The notes below the pieces were generated by a model. The model had not been told where the DNA came from. It did not search any database and worked only from the letters and a program-made list of their open reading frames with translations. The position numbers were made by a program, and so were the translations under genes. Of a DNA stretch of 64,000 nt, positions 9,827 through 21,249 are shown piece by piece. Origin of the DNA: Nageia nagi (lineage: Eukaryota; Pinophyta). The DNA lies in the NCBI GenBank assembly GCA_050084985.1, contig JBITNC010000002.1:14384001-14448000 (forward strand), given 5' to 3'. Each line of letters begins with the position of its first letter. Position 1 is the stretch's first letter.

Positions 9827-12800
9827 ATGGTTGAAACCTTCATTCCCAAGCATATATTTGACGGTTCCAACTTTAGAATATGGGAACCTCATATGAAAGC
9901 TGAGTTACAAGCAAGGAAGCTGTGGTAGACAGTTAGTGAAGACCTGGTCGCTCCTACCGATGAGAAGGCTCTTGAAGTATACAACTCAAAGAATGAGTTA
10001 GCAACTTCAATGATTTATCATGCAGTTTCAGATGATGTCCTTCTCATGATCTCTTCATCAACTTCAGCAAAGGAAGCTTGGGATAGGCTAAAGAAAATTT
10101 ACCTTGGGTCCAAATTCTCAAGAAGGTTTACCATTCTACAAAAGTTGTTGCAGTATCAACAAAGTGAAGATGAAAGTGCCTCCATCTACTTAAATAAAAT
10201 CATTGACCTCAGGACACAACTGGTTGGTTGTGGGTGCAACTGGATCAATGATGAGTTCATGGTATTCATCATTCTTCAAAGCCTTACTACAAAGTTCGAT
10301 AACTTTGTCACAGTTATGGAAACAAGGCTCGATGATGAAGAAGATGTCATCTCACTTGATAACCTTTCTAGACTCCTTCTGAAGCATGAGGAAACTTTGA
10401 ACAAGAAAATGTTGAACCTTTCTCCAAAGGACAATAGCATTGCTCTAGGAGCAGCCAAAACTCCTTTCAAGAAAAAGTTCAAACATTATAAATTCAAAGA
10501 CAACAAGTCCTCATCTACCTTCAGGAAGTATGACAAAAAGGGCAACAATAATCATGGCAACTATAGGCAAAGGAATGACAAAGCTGGATCAAGCAATCCA
10601 AGACCTCAAGAAAAGTTTGATGGAAATTGTAACTTTTGTGGTATCTTTGGGCACAAAGAGTATGATTTTCGTAAAAAGAAATTTGGTCAAAAAGGCAAGC
10701 GAAATGCAAATGTGAGAAATTTCAATAATAGAAAGAAGAACAAGCATACTACTACTGTTGCCTACTACTCAATGACTCAAACTATTTCAAATGATTGGAT
10801 TGTTGATTCAGGATGCACTAATCACACGTGTTATGAAAAGGATAAGTTTGAAAACTTTCATAAGTACAAGAAAGATGCAGTTGTGATAGGTGATAATACA
10901 GTCCTTGATGTTCATGAAATAGGGAGTGTGAAGATTCATGGAAAGACTCTTGATAATGTCTTTTATGTGCCTAAACTAAGGATGAATCTCATCTCCGTGA
11001 TTCAGATTACAAGGAAAGGATGCTCATTTGAGTTTACCTCACACTCCTGGAGTGTTAAGAAAGGACTTGCCACCTTGATGAAAGGATCAGTAAAGGATGA
11101 CCTTTATATTGTGGATCAAGTACCTTCAAAAATTTGTCTTGCTACAAATGTTTGTTCAAAAGGTAATCTTTGGCATCAACGATTAGGGCATCTTAACCAC
11201 AAGAGTATTCAAGATATGAAAACTCAAGCACTTGTGGAAGGTTTACCTAATATTTCACCCACAATTGGTCTTTGTGAAAGGTGCATTCTAGGAAAGATGA
11301 ATAGGCAAAAGTTTGAAAAAGATAAGGCAACTCGGGCTACTCATCCTCTTCAGCTTGTGCATTCAGATTTGATGGGTCCTTTTCAGACTAAGTCACTAGG
11401 GGGAGCTTCTTATGTTCTGACCTTCATTGATGACTTCAGTAGGATGACATTTGGTTATCTACTTGAGCACAAGGATCAAACTTTTGATAGGTTTAGAGAC
11501 TTCAAGGTACTTGTTTAAAATCAAATTGATTTTAAGATCAAGATGCTGAGATCTGATAATGGAGGTGAATATAATAGCAATGAGTTTAACGACTATTGTG
11601 TTAAACATGGGATCAAGCAGCAATTCACAATCCCTTACACCCCTCAACAAAATGGAGTTGCTGAAAGGAAGAATCGCACCATTATGGAAATGGCAAGATC
11701 CATGTTGGGTAACCTTCCTAGTTTCTTATGGGGAGAAGCTATTCACACTGCTATTCACACCCTAAATAGGTGTCCTACTAAAGTAGTTGAAGGAAAAACT
11801 CTATATGAAGCATGGATAGGAAAGAAACCTAACATCTCACACTTTAGGGTCTTTGGTTGTGATGCATTTGCCTTCATTACCTCAGAAGAAAGAAAGAAGC
11901 TAGATAAAAGATCAGAAAAATGCATCTTTGTGGGGTATGATAATCAGCATAGAGGTTACAGGCTCTACTCCTCATCCCATAAAATAGTCTTTGTTTCTAG
12001 GGATGTCAAGTTCAATGAACTTTCTGAGGATACGACCTCTCATGCTGAGGTGTCTGATACAGATGATTCTTCATCTGCACCAAACTGGTTGGATGATCAT
12101 GTAGAGAAGTCACCACATGAGCAAAATTCTCCAGCACAGAGAATTACAAGGAGTATGACCTTGAATAGCTCTTTATTTGCCAAAATTGATAATACACATG
12201 AGCCATCAACCTTCAAAGAAGCTTCCAAGCAAGAGTGTTGGATGGAAGCTATGAAAGTTGAGTATGAGGTGCTCATGAAAAATGAAACTTGAGATTTGGT
12301 TCCTTATCCCAATGAGAAAATGTGATTGGCAATAAATGGATATACAAGGTCAAGTACAATTCTGATGGAAAAATTGAAAAATACAAAGCAAGGTTAGTGG
12401 CCAAAGGACTCGCTCAGAAATATGGTATTGATTATGAGGAAACCTTTGCTCCTGTGGCCAAGATGCCTACTGTTAGAATAATTTTTGCTCTTTCTGCAGC
12501 TCTAGGATGGAAAGCTTTTCAACTTGATGTCAAGAGTGCATTTCTCAATGGTGACTTGGATGTTGAAATCTACATGAATCAACCAGAAGGATTTATTCCA
12601 GAAGGAAAAGAGTCTCTTGTATGCAAGCTAAAGAAGTCTTTGTATGGACTTAAGCAAGCACCTAGAGCATGGTACAAGAAAATTTCAGGATTCTTTGCAG
12701 ATATTGGTTTTTCCAAGTGCTTCTCAGATTCAGATCTCTATGTACTCAATCAAGGAAAAGATGTGGTCTTAATTCTCCTTTATGTGGATGATCTTCTCAT

Positions 12801-13746
12801 AACAGGCAATAATATTGAAATCATCCAAGAGTGCATCTCCAAACTAAAGGCAACATTTGAAATGATTGATCTTGGTCTATTGCATTACTATCTTGGGATG
12901 CAAGTATACCAACACAACGATTGTACTTATCTTAGTCAATCTAAGTATATATCAGACATCTTGCAAAAGTTTGGAATGGAGGAGTGTAAATATGCTGCAA
13001 TACCTGTTTCTCCTGGAATCATTGTATCACTGAGCTCAGATTCTCAGTTGGCTGATGCTACAGCTTATAGATAATTGATTGGTAGTCTTCTATATCTGAC
13101 TATCTCTCGACCTGATATTGCCTTTGCAGTGAATCTGATGGCACGATTCATGCAAAAACCATATGTTGAACACCTCAATGCAGTTAAGCAAATCTTGAGG
13201 TATGTCGTAGGGACAAAGGATCTTGCTCTTAAGTATTCCAAAGTGCCCTCAGTTGTTCTCTCAAGATTCTTAGATTCTAATTATGGGGGAGATAGAGATG
13301 ACAGAAAATCAACCTCTGCATATGTGTTTAGCATTGGTTCAGGTGCTATCTCTTGGGCTTCCAAGAAGCAACCTACTATGACTCTTTCTACCATCGAAGC
13401 TGAATATCAAGCCATGTCTGTTGCTGCCCAAGATGCTATTTGGCTGAGGCATCTTTTGAATGAAATTGGGTATAAGCAACATGGCCCATCTCTTATTTTG
13501 TCAGACAATCAATCGGCTATCTCTTTGGCTAAGAATCCTGTGTTCCATCAGCAAACCAAACATGTAGAAATCCAAGCTCATTTTATCAGGGAGAAGGTTC
13601 TAGATGACATCATACACTTGCAGTATTGTCCATCTACTGAAAACTCCACTGATTTGTTCACCAAGCCCCTTCCTAAAGCTCAGTTCTGCAAGCTTAGGGA
13701 TTCTCTTGGGTTGGTGAAGTTGCCCTCAAGGGGGAGTGAAGTTTAA
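9827..13746 (+). pseudogene. Copia gag-pol polyprotein of element A, four stops and one frameshift
   Basis: Frame starts at ATG 9827 (VETFIPKHIFDGSNFRIWE, typical Copia gag opening) and would give about 1300 residues. Gag runs to about 10780, with a knuckle C-x2-C-x4-H-x4-F at 10628-10669 whose last Cys is replaced by Phe. The protease has DWIVDSGCTNH at about 10795. The integrase has its HHCC zinc region (WHQRLGHLNH, CERC), and catalytic D, D and E in HSDLMGP, RSDNGGEY and GVAERKNRT. The RT has LLYVDDLLITG at 12778-12810, and the RNase H has SDNQSAISLAKNP near 13500. Breaks are TAG 9926 (was Trp), TAA 11516 (between the first two integrase Asp), TGA 12290 (was Trp), a one-base loss in an A run near 12316-12320, and TAA 13072. 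B is the closest relative in the window. Confidence 0.95.
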
Positions 13747-13789
13747 ACTTTTGTTAGTGATGACAACTTCACCTATAAGAGGCCTTTTT

Positions 13790-14095
13790 TGATTGTACAT
13801 TTTAGACCTACATGGTAAGTTTGCTCTGCATGACAAACTTGTTGTACAATTGTTGTTATAGAGTGTTGATTATTTTATACCTCAGTGGTAAGTTTGCTCT
13901 ACGTGACAAACTTGTTGTACATTTTATACCTCCGTGGTGAGTTTGCTCTGCGTGAGAAACTTGTACAAATTTTGAGCATATAATTAATATACCTCCGTGG
14001 TAAGTTCACTCTGCATGAGGAACTTGTTGTACATTCTATACCTCCGTGGTGAGTTTGCTCTGCGTGAGAAACTCGTTGTACAATTTTTATGTTCT
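13790..14095 (+). repeat. About 50-bp tandem repeats after pol in element A
   Basis: Five imperfect units, each with a version of TACCTCCGTGGTAAGTTTGCTCTGC and ending in AACTTGTTGTACA. The spacing is uneven. B and C carry related words after their pol (for example around 29030-29075 and 36590-36635 on the minus strand), so the array is an old family feature. It lies between the pol stop (13744-13746) and the polypurine tract. Confidence 0.75.
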
Positions 14096-14568
14096 ATTTA
14101 AAATCAACACATGTCTATATACAACAGGTGACTATGAGTGATGGCTTGGCATCTCTATGATGACTTATAGTGCACCATTGATCAGTTATTTATAAGATGG
14201 CATTATTTGATTCTCTTATTTGAATATATGATGCATCTAACTGATTTTGTTCATGAGTTGCTTGTAGCATGCAGGATCTTCTTCAGAAATGCAGGTTACT
14301 CACCTTGTGAAAGCAAGCTCATAGAGACTCACATATCAGCTTAAAGTTGATCGACTACTATGTATAGTGAAACCAGTTGTGGTTAATGATTGTATTGTAA
14401 ACCATTTTTTGTCAAATGGTAATGTAGTGAGTCTCATACTAGTTCTCAAAAAGATTCTCAAATATGTAAATGTTCTCATCTCCACTTGTATCTCTATGGA
14501 GGAGAACTCTCTCTTACTCTCTCTCTTCTCTCTTCTACGCTCTATCCCAATATTGCATTAAGGGGGAG
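14096..14568 (+). other. 3' noncoding region and polypurine tract of element A
   Basis: Noncoding sequence ending in AAGGGGGAG (14560-14568), the polypurine tract next to the 3' LTR that primes plus-strand synthesis. The stretch 14100-14440 is recognisably shared with C (27530-27870, minus), including the segment around gaaaccagttgtggttaatg. Confidence 0.8.
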
Positions 14569-15051
14569 TGTTAGAATTTGTAATGAAATATTGTGAATAT
14601 CTAAACTCCTTGTAAATTCAATTAATCTCTTAAGGTATCTACATACCCTTAAGAGATTAATTGAATTCTTTAATATGTAGACTTTGACTTTACCAAAGTG
14701 GTTAGTTGGTAGGTTGAAGTTAGGTGATACATTTAATGTAACCCTAACCTTACCCTTGGGTTAAAGGAAGGTTAGGGAGGTGCTCTCAAGCTATAAATAG
14801 AGGGCCTCTCCTCTTGTAACATAACTAAGTTCTTGGAGTAAGATTACTCTACTAGTTGTGTAGGAGAGGAAGAGTATAGTTGTAAGAGAGGCATACTTGA
14901 GAATTGGGATACTAGTTGTGGATGTACTCCCAAGGAGGGAGGAACCACATTACACTTGTGTTATCTTGAGTGATTGTGTTATCTTGTGTATGATTGAGTT
15001 TCCTAGTCTTAGGTCCTAAAGGATTTGTTTAGATATAGTTCAAATCCTTCA
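14569..15051 (+). repeat. 3' LTR of element A
   Basis: 483 bp, the same length as the 5' LTR and nearly identical to it. The inverted repeat is near 14615-14667 and TATAAATAG at 14792-14800. The target duplication CTTGA follows at 15052-15056. Confidence 0.95.
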
Positions 15052-16091
15052 CTTGAAACTTAACTCCATCTTTTTTGGAGCTGTAAATATGCCTCTACAG
15101 TCTAGAATGGGTCGCTTCCTTTTTTATCCCATATAAGCCCATCCATTTTTGTTGGAAACATGTTTCATTATGAGACTCTTTTACCCTCACTCTCCATTTA
15201 CGAGAAGTTTGAAAAATGTTCAGATTCAACATTTTGTTCCATATTTGGAAGGCTAGAAACAAGATTGTGTTCAAAAATATCAAACACTTGTTGATTGTTT
15301 GATTACAACTAAACTTAAAATTTTCTATGATGTGTTCTTATAGATATATGATCAAGCTAAGAAGTTGAAAATGGATGCGAAGCACCTCATATCCCTCCTA
15401 GAGTATTGGGGAAATGCTCTATGAGCAGGGTACCACCAAATAGTGCATCATAGGAGTGCTCTCGCTCTCATCGGCATCCTTCACCATCTAAGTGTAGCAC
15501 TTTGCATGAGCACCATTGGGCTCAACCTCCTTCTGGTCAGTGTCGCTTTAATGACAAAGGTGTTGGTTCTCTAAGATAAGTGAAAGCATGGATTCCACCA
15601 ACCCCACCTCCCATCACCATCGCTTTGTGGGATAACGCCAACCTTGATGGCGTTCCTATGTTTGGATGGGGAGTTAATGATGTGCAGGTGGCATGCTCTC
15701 AATCTAGGTGGTCTCGCCCATCTTCTCTTGTATGCCAAGTAGTTGGGTAGGGCGGAGTGGAAAATAATGATGATATCAAAGTTTCTCATGCTAATGATGT
15801 TTGGGACCTCCAATCTATACCTGCTAAGCAATGGCAACTCATGGTAGAAAACAAGGAACCTATGGTGAAGAATGAGAAGTTTGGGTGCAAATCTATCTCA
15901 GATGTAGTTTAAATTTGGTTAATGTATATTAACTAGATGTATTCAATGTAGTGACCACAGACCCATTTTACATTTTACTTTTATCCCACATGTAATTAGG
16001 ATGGTATCACCTTGAGATGTATTCAATGCCACTTACCCACTTTTGTATGTTAAAACATTAATTTAATACAAATTACTTTTTTCATCGAAAA
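15052..16091 (+). pseudogene. LINE ORF2 C-terminus and 3' end, right part
   Basis: Resumes the LINE reading cut by element A. From the target site the frame gives E-T, a stop, then LHLFWSCKYASTV, the second half of the zf-RVT zinc domain (His and Cys ligands). About 60 residues on, FCSIFGRLETRLCSKI resembles the family's IWxxRNK-type ending. 15370-15900 has an open stretch I cannot assign (around WDNANLDGVPMFGWGVNDVQ). The segment ends with TTTTTTCATCGAAAAAAATAATAA at about 16077-16100, the type of short A-rich 3' tail seen in plant L1 elements, which I take as the LINE end. Confidence 0.65.
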
Positions 16092-16741
16092 AAATAATAA
16101 AGTGAATCAAATTAATAAAAATCTCTTCAAAAAGGAAACGTTAACATTTTAATGTCTTTTATTACAAAATAAGTGGCCTAACTTAAAATGAGTGACAAAG
16201 AGAAGCAACAAAAGAGCAATGCACCTGCAAACACGCATTTAAACAAATAAGTTATGATCGGCTTCAGATTGTTTATTAGGCATCTTTCACACTCTCTTCC
16301 CACAAGAAGAATATCCACCATGCTGGAGTTAACTATCGCCTATATTGTCATTGACCAGTGGAGCCTGCTAACTATCCCATAGAAATAGATAACTATCTCA
16401 CAAAAATAATCCATGTGTAAACTATTACTACTATTGATTGAGAGTGGTTTTGATGAACGGTAGGATGGTATAGCAATTAAGAATCTGTATTGAAAATATG
16501 TAATTTAAAGTTTGAATCTTTATAATCATTTAAAAAAATATCTGACACTTTAAAATTTTTTACTATACATTTTCACTATTTATGCGAATAGTCAATAATT
16601 TATTTGAGATAAACATCTATTTATGTAAGCTAGTCACATATTTCTGTGTGATACTCTCTCAATAATTAAAAGATCCCACCAATCACCCTTGTAGGCGAGA
16701 GTTATCTATAACCCCTCTACACTTCCAACTTCCTACCCCAT
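16092..16741. other. Spacer between LINE and PPR relic, possible SINE remnant
   Basis: AT-rich, without a protein-coding signal. At 16463-16530 there is a tRNA-like pair of polymerase III boxes: GGTATAGCAATTAAGA (box A-like), then AAAGTTTGAATCT about 45 bases later (box B-like). This is the pattern of plant tRNA-derived SINEs, but both boxes deviate from consensus and no target duplication was found. Confidence 0.3.
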
Positions 16742-19051
16742 CGCTGGATTCAGTAGAGAGGGCCGTCTCAACGAGGTTGTGCATGCGCTGCATGATTTTC
16801 CTGACATTGTAGACTCTTTCGCATGTCTCTGTCTTACAGTGCTGCATTCAGAAGAAAGCCTTAAACCAGGGCACGCGTATACTTGCTCTTATTCTCAATC
16901 ACAATCACCTGCGATTCAGGGTAGATGTATATTCGCACAACACCCTTCTCCAAATGTATGTCAAGTGCGGCAGCCTCGTCAATTCTCGTGGCGTTTTGGA
17001 CGGAATGATTGAGAGAGAGATGTAGTTCCTTGGAATTCCATGATTTCAGCTTATAGAAAATAAGGGCTTTCTGAGGAAGCATTGGCCCTCTTCCACCAAA
17101 TGCAACGAAATGGAAGTGGTGTCCAACTCGATGAATTCACCTTTTCCAGTGTCCTTCCCGCATGTGCGAACTCAGCTTCATTGGAAGAGGGTGTTGACAT
17201 CATCGGAAAATAATAAAAAATGGTTTTCATTCTGATGTTGTTGTGACCACTGACGAATGCTCTGATAGGCATATGTATGATAAGTGTGGGGTTATGCACA
17301 AAGCCCGTGTAGTGTTTGACAAAATGAAGGATAAAAACCCCATCTGATGGAATGCAACGATCGGATGATATGCACAGAACGGGCTTCAAAAGGAAGCTGA
17401 AAATCTTTTTAGGGAAATGCAGGACAGAAATACGGTCTCATGGAATGCAATGATTGTAGGGTATGCTCAGAATGGTCTTCATGAGGAGGTTTTTGCGGAA
17501 ATGCAACTAAGTGATGTTGTGCCGGATGAATCCACCTTTGCCAGTGTTTTTCCGGCATTAGCCAGCTCAGTGTCTCTGGAAGAGGGTGTTCACATTCATC
17601 GAAAAATAATTAGAAGTGTTTTCCACTCGAATATCGTTGTGACAAATATTCTGATAGACATGTATGCTAAGTTTGGGAACATACAAAAGGGCCGTGTACC
17701 GTTTGACAAAATGCAACAGAGAGACACCATCTCATGAACTGCAATGATTACAGGATATTTCCAGATTGGGCTTTTTACGGAAGCTGAACATCTTTTTAGA
17801 GAAATGCCGCACAAAAACAGAATCTGATGGGATGCAATGATCACAGGATATGCACATAACGGGCATGGTTTAGAGGCTCTCAAGTGTTTTCAGAAAATGT
17901 AATTGACTGGTTTCACACACCAGATGCAATAACCGTTGCAAGTATTCTGTGTGTATGTGCAACTTTTGCAGCTTTAGATTGGGGTATGGACATTCATTGA
18001 CAAATAATTAGATGTGGGTTTTTTTTGGCATGCAATTGTGATAACAGCCTTGATAGACATGTATGCAAAATGTAGAAGCATTGAAACGGCAAAGGTTTTG
18101 TTTGACAAGATGCTTTGTGAATGAACAATTTCATGGAATGCAATGATTACAGGATATGCAAGGAATGGTTGTAGCAAGGAAGCCATGAAACTATTTAAAC
18201 AAATGGAATATGTAGGCATTAGTCCAGATGATGTTACATTAGTTAGTGTATTATCTGCATGTAGCCATGCAGGTCTAGTGAAGGAGGGTTATCAATACTT
18301 CAAAGCCATGAATGATTGTTATCGTATTACACCTGCAATAAAACACTAGACATGTATGGTTGACCTTCTTTGCCGTGCTGGGCGATGAAGCAAAACACTT
18401 TATAAATAGCATGCCAATAAAACCTGATGCTGCAGTGTGGGCTTGTTTGCTTGGTGCCTGTAGAAGTCATAACAATCTGGAGTTAGCAGAATTTGTAGCA
18501 GAACACCTTTTCGAGTTAGATCCCCAAACTTCTGTACCTTATGTGCTTCTCTCAAATATTTATGCTACGTCTGGTAGGTGGAATCAACCAAAAAACATAT
18601 GAAAAGTGATGAAAGATAGTGGCATCTGAAAACTGTGATCTGGATGCAAATGGATTGTGGTTAATAAACAAGTTCGTACTGTTTTTTTGTGGGAGACAGA
18701 TCACATCCAAAACATGGCAAATTTACGGAAAGTTGGAGAGATTGTTTCAGGTGATGAATGCAGTAGGACATGTTCCTGATACAAGATTTGTTCTGCAAGA
18801 TGTCAAGGAGGAAGAGAAGGAACAAATTTTTTGCCACCATTATGAGAAACTGGCAATTGCTTTTGGGCTGTTAAACACATCCTATGGTACAACCATTCTA
18901 ATTGTGAAGAACCTGCGAGTATGTGGTAACTGCCACTCTGTAACAAAGTTTGTCTCCAAAATTGTTCCACGAGAAATTGTTGTAAGTGATGTCAACCATT
19001 GTCACCACTTCCAAGGATGGACAGTGTTCACGTGCTGATTACCGGTGATTG
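16742..19051 (+). pseudogene. Pentatricopeptide repeat protein pseudogene, PLS class with E and DYW domains
   Basis: Relic of a plant organelle RNA-editing factor. PPR motifs can be followed from about 16760: GRLNEVVHALHD; MYVKCGSLVNSRGVLDGMIER at about 16957; DVVPWNSMISAY at 17020; NTVSWNAMIVGYAQNGL at 17430; LIDMYAKFGNIQKG; AMITGYARNGCSKEAMKLF at 18138. The E domain begins near 18390 (INSMPIKPDAAVWACLLGAC). A PG box GHVPDT lies at 18760. The DYW deaminase region follows, with H-x-E in CHHYEKLAIAF and C-x2-C in RVCGNCH. In the family DYW domains deaminate C to U in organelle RNA. Breaks include a GA insertion near 17015, several stops (for example near 17345, 17738 and 18121), frame changes near 18340-18390, and a one-base shift at about 19013. 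In the corrected frame the end reads DYR rather than DYW. Confidence 0.9.
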
Positions 19052-19307
19052 ACTAAAGGATGTTTGCTTTGCACATGGAACGAAGCGTTTTCTAGCAAAT
19101 TATTAATTTTAGCAAAGACTTTGACTACCATGATCCTGTAGTTGTATTGCAGGCAGCAAGGATGTACGAACATAATTGTTAATATTAAATTACCCAAGCT
19201 ATTGTTATAAATATTCATTTAAAATGAGTTAACCTTGTAAGTTTAGGCCTTTTTTTCTTTCAATGTTGGGTGATCGTATTCTCTTTTGCTACCATGCTTG
19301 GCATCTA

Positions 19308-19434
19308 TGAAGGAGAAACTCCAAAAGCCAAGTATTGTATTAATTTGATCTCTTATAAATACTTGCAGACTCACACGCCTAAAACTATTAATAATCACAA
19401 ATTACTTTAATCCCTAAGGATTAAGTTTCCAACA
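19308..19434 (-). repeat. 3' LTR of element F
   Basis: 127 bp, TGTTGG...CTTCA on the minus strand, with one visible mismatch to the other copy (near 19330). It has a TATA-like ATTTATAAGA (19351-19360, minus) and a short palindrome around TAATCCCTAAGGATTA. Confidence 0.9.
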
Positions 19435-19524
19435 TTCCCTCCTTTAATCCGCAAGGGATTAAGAAATAAATGAGAATACAAAGATGCCTCAAGGTGTGTA
19501 GTAGATGCTACAAAACATTTCTGG

Positions 19525-19620
19525 AGCTTTTTCTGGAGCCTTTTCTGGTGCTAGACTTCCTGGTGCTAGACTCTGGAGTCTATTTTCTGGAGCTGGTCTT
19601 TTTGATGCTAGACGTTGGCC
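19525..19620. repeat. Imperfect short repeats in the 3' part of F
   Basis: Repeated words CTGGAGC/CTTTTCTGGAG and CTGGTGCTAGAC over about 95 bp. No function is evident. Confidence 0.5.
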
Positions 19621-19954
19621 ATTCTTCACATAGAATGCACACGTCAGGGAGGTTTTCCCTCCACATCACATGACTTGTCTGCTGGAAAATACACAATTTT
19701 AACATCTGCCTCCATATAACATGTGGATCTTCAACACGCACCAGTCGCCTTACTTCGATAACAAGCTATCGTGACTGACTTCCTCAGACCCGATTCTGCC
19801 ATTTTCACCTGCTAAATTTAGCATACTATGGTCAACCCTTCCAGTCTGTACATTTGCATGCAAGCGGAACACATACAAACGTACAGACTACCATGTCAGT
19901 ATTGGCGCTTGTCTGGCGCTCGGTAGTTACGCTGAGCCCAACAGCAGCGTTACG

Positions 19955-20350
19955 GTGTCAAGTTGGTTCCCAACTACCATGTCTGGCGCTTGTCAGGGGT
20001 TCGTCTGGCGCTCTGTTCCGGACCCCACTGTCATCCCCACCTTTATCCTCCTCAAACAGCGGCAAGGGCTTCATCGATCCCACGTGGCATTCTTCCTCGC
20101 TCCACATCATCGGTAGACTTTCCGACACGGTAGATCCGACACTATTATTGGTATCATTGACCGAAAAAACCGCCCTCGGAATTTCCCGGCCCAGTTCGGA
20201 CAAACCGCTTTACGTGACACCGCTCTCTCTTGTGCACGTTCTGCCTGACTGCGACCTGGGCCAGCTGCTCCTCCGCACGTTGGACTTCCATCACTTTCTC
20301 TTCCTGCACGCGAGGGCTCCAACCTAAGCTAGTCAGGTTGCTCATCCCAT
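19955..20350 (-). pseudogene. GC-rich internal reading frames of F, downstream part
   Basis: Overlapping minus-strand frames follow the VOC-like segment. One of them, 19958-20203, contains AVFSVNDTNNSVGSTVSES, which could be a later strand of the same VOC-family protein (an xFxVND-type segment). The match is weak and the frame differs from the upstream ORF. The other frames are rich in Arg, Glu and Ala and may be noise. I list it because it would extend the captured gene. Confidence 0.3.
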
Positions 20351-20488
20351 CCTCACACGTTGACCTCCGTTCTGTAGTGTTCTCTGCACTACCCTTTGCG
20401 GAGTATGTTTTTCTTCAAATCCACAATTTCATACGACGTTCTCTCTTCCTGCGTGTCGGTCACCGTGCCCATGTCGTAATGCAAACCC

Positions 20489-21043
20489 TCAGGAGAAGCA
20501 GTGTTGGTCGACATGAAAATCATGTTTATTCTTTTCAGCTAATGCTTTGGCCGCTCGTTCACGAACCTCTACAGTGGCCCTCTCTACAGCAGCGTGCTGT
20601 GCTCTGAGCCTCACCTCTGCTGCAGCCCTTTCAACAACAGCCTTTTCCCTTGCTTCTGCAGGTGCTCTTTCTCTTGCCTCTACAGCTCCAAACGCGCGCT
20701 TGTAGAACTTTATAGCTTCCGCAGCAAGAGGAGCCTCCACCATCAAACGCGTGTGTTTGTCCTCCTTCCTCATCAATGTTCTCCAGACAGATTCCAAAAA
20801 CTCCGCCTCTTCCAAGACCCTCCATGGCGCCACACTGAGCTCCTTGTGGCTCAATCTTACGTGGGTTTGAATAAACAGTTTGCATCCCTTTTTCAGCTGT
20901 GCGATGCCTCCTCTATGAGGCACTCTCTTCTCTTCCTCAGGCTCCATGTGGGGAGGTGCAGTCCAAGACACACCCCTTTCTCCACACAGGTTCTTCTCAT
21001 GATCCATGCAAGGAGATGCACTCCAACACCCCTTTCTCTGCAT
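20489..21043 (-). CDS. ORF in F with VOC/glyoxalase-like N-terminus and Ala/Glu/Arg-rich tail
   Basis: 184-residue open frame inside element F. Residues about 99-117 read VEAPLAAEAIKFYKRAFGA, closely resembling the first strand and helix of the plant glyoxalase/bleomycin-resistance (VOC) family proteins of the At5g48480 type, where a VEAP-x-AADA-x-FYK-x-AFGAEE pattern is usual. After that the protein becomes a charged Ala/Glu/Arg helix (residues about 120-170) with heptad-like spacing, unlike a normal VOC domain. The first 95 residues (GC-rich, with some Cys) are unrecognised. I infer capture of a host transcript fragment. Whether the ORF is translated cannot be told. The start used is the most upstream ATG and is arbitrary. 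Confidence 0.5.
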   Translation of the reverse strand: MQRKGCWSASPCMDHEKNLCGERGVSWTAPPHMEPEEEKRVPHRGGIAQLKKGCKLFIQTHVRLSHKELSVAPWRVLEEAEFLESVWRTLMRKEDKHTRLMVEAPLAAEAIKFYKRAFGAVEARERAPAEAREKAVVERAAAEVRLRAQHAAVERATVEVRERAAKALAEKNKHDFHVDQHCFS

Positions 21044-21249
21044 GATCTTCTCTCATGGCCCCTCTGGCCATCATTCTTATCTCTAGGGCAGTCCTCTACC
21101 TCTCTTCAACAGATTCAAATCCCCATAACAGATTCAAATCTTCATAGCCATAGCTGAAACTACAAACCAACAAAAAACTTCAAACCCTCATCTTGGAGGA
21201 TGGGCAATGGAGTTCTCCAGATCTTCTCCAACGAGGCTTTGATACCACT

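Larger units (their letters stand above)
6125..15051 (+). mobile_element. LTR retrotransposon A, Ty1/Copia, full length but defective
   Basis: Complete element of 8927 bp. Its 483-bp LTRs lie at 6125-6607 and 14569-15051, each starting TGTTAG and ending CTTCA. A perfect 5-bp target duplication CTTGA flanks it (6120-6124 and 15052-15056). After the 5' LTR comes an iMet-type primer site, then an unusually long 3.2-kb leader, a gag-pol frame in the Copia order (gag, protease, integrase, RT, RNase H), a 3' tandem-repeat region and a polypurine tract. The target was the zf-RVT part of a LINE. The LTRs differ at only about four positions by eye, so insertion looks recent, yet the polyprotein frame has four stops and one frameshift. 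Confidence 0.95.

Noticed and set aside
19854-20607. Plus-strand ORFs of 125-187 codons in element F
   Set aside because: They are the complement of GC-rich minus-strand coding-like sequence. The recognisable VOC-like motif is on the minus strand, as are the primer site and purine tract.
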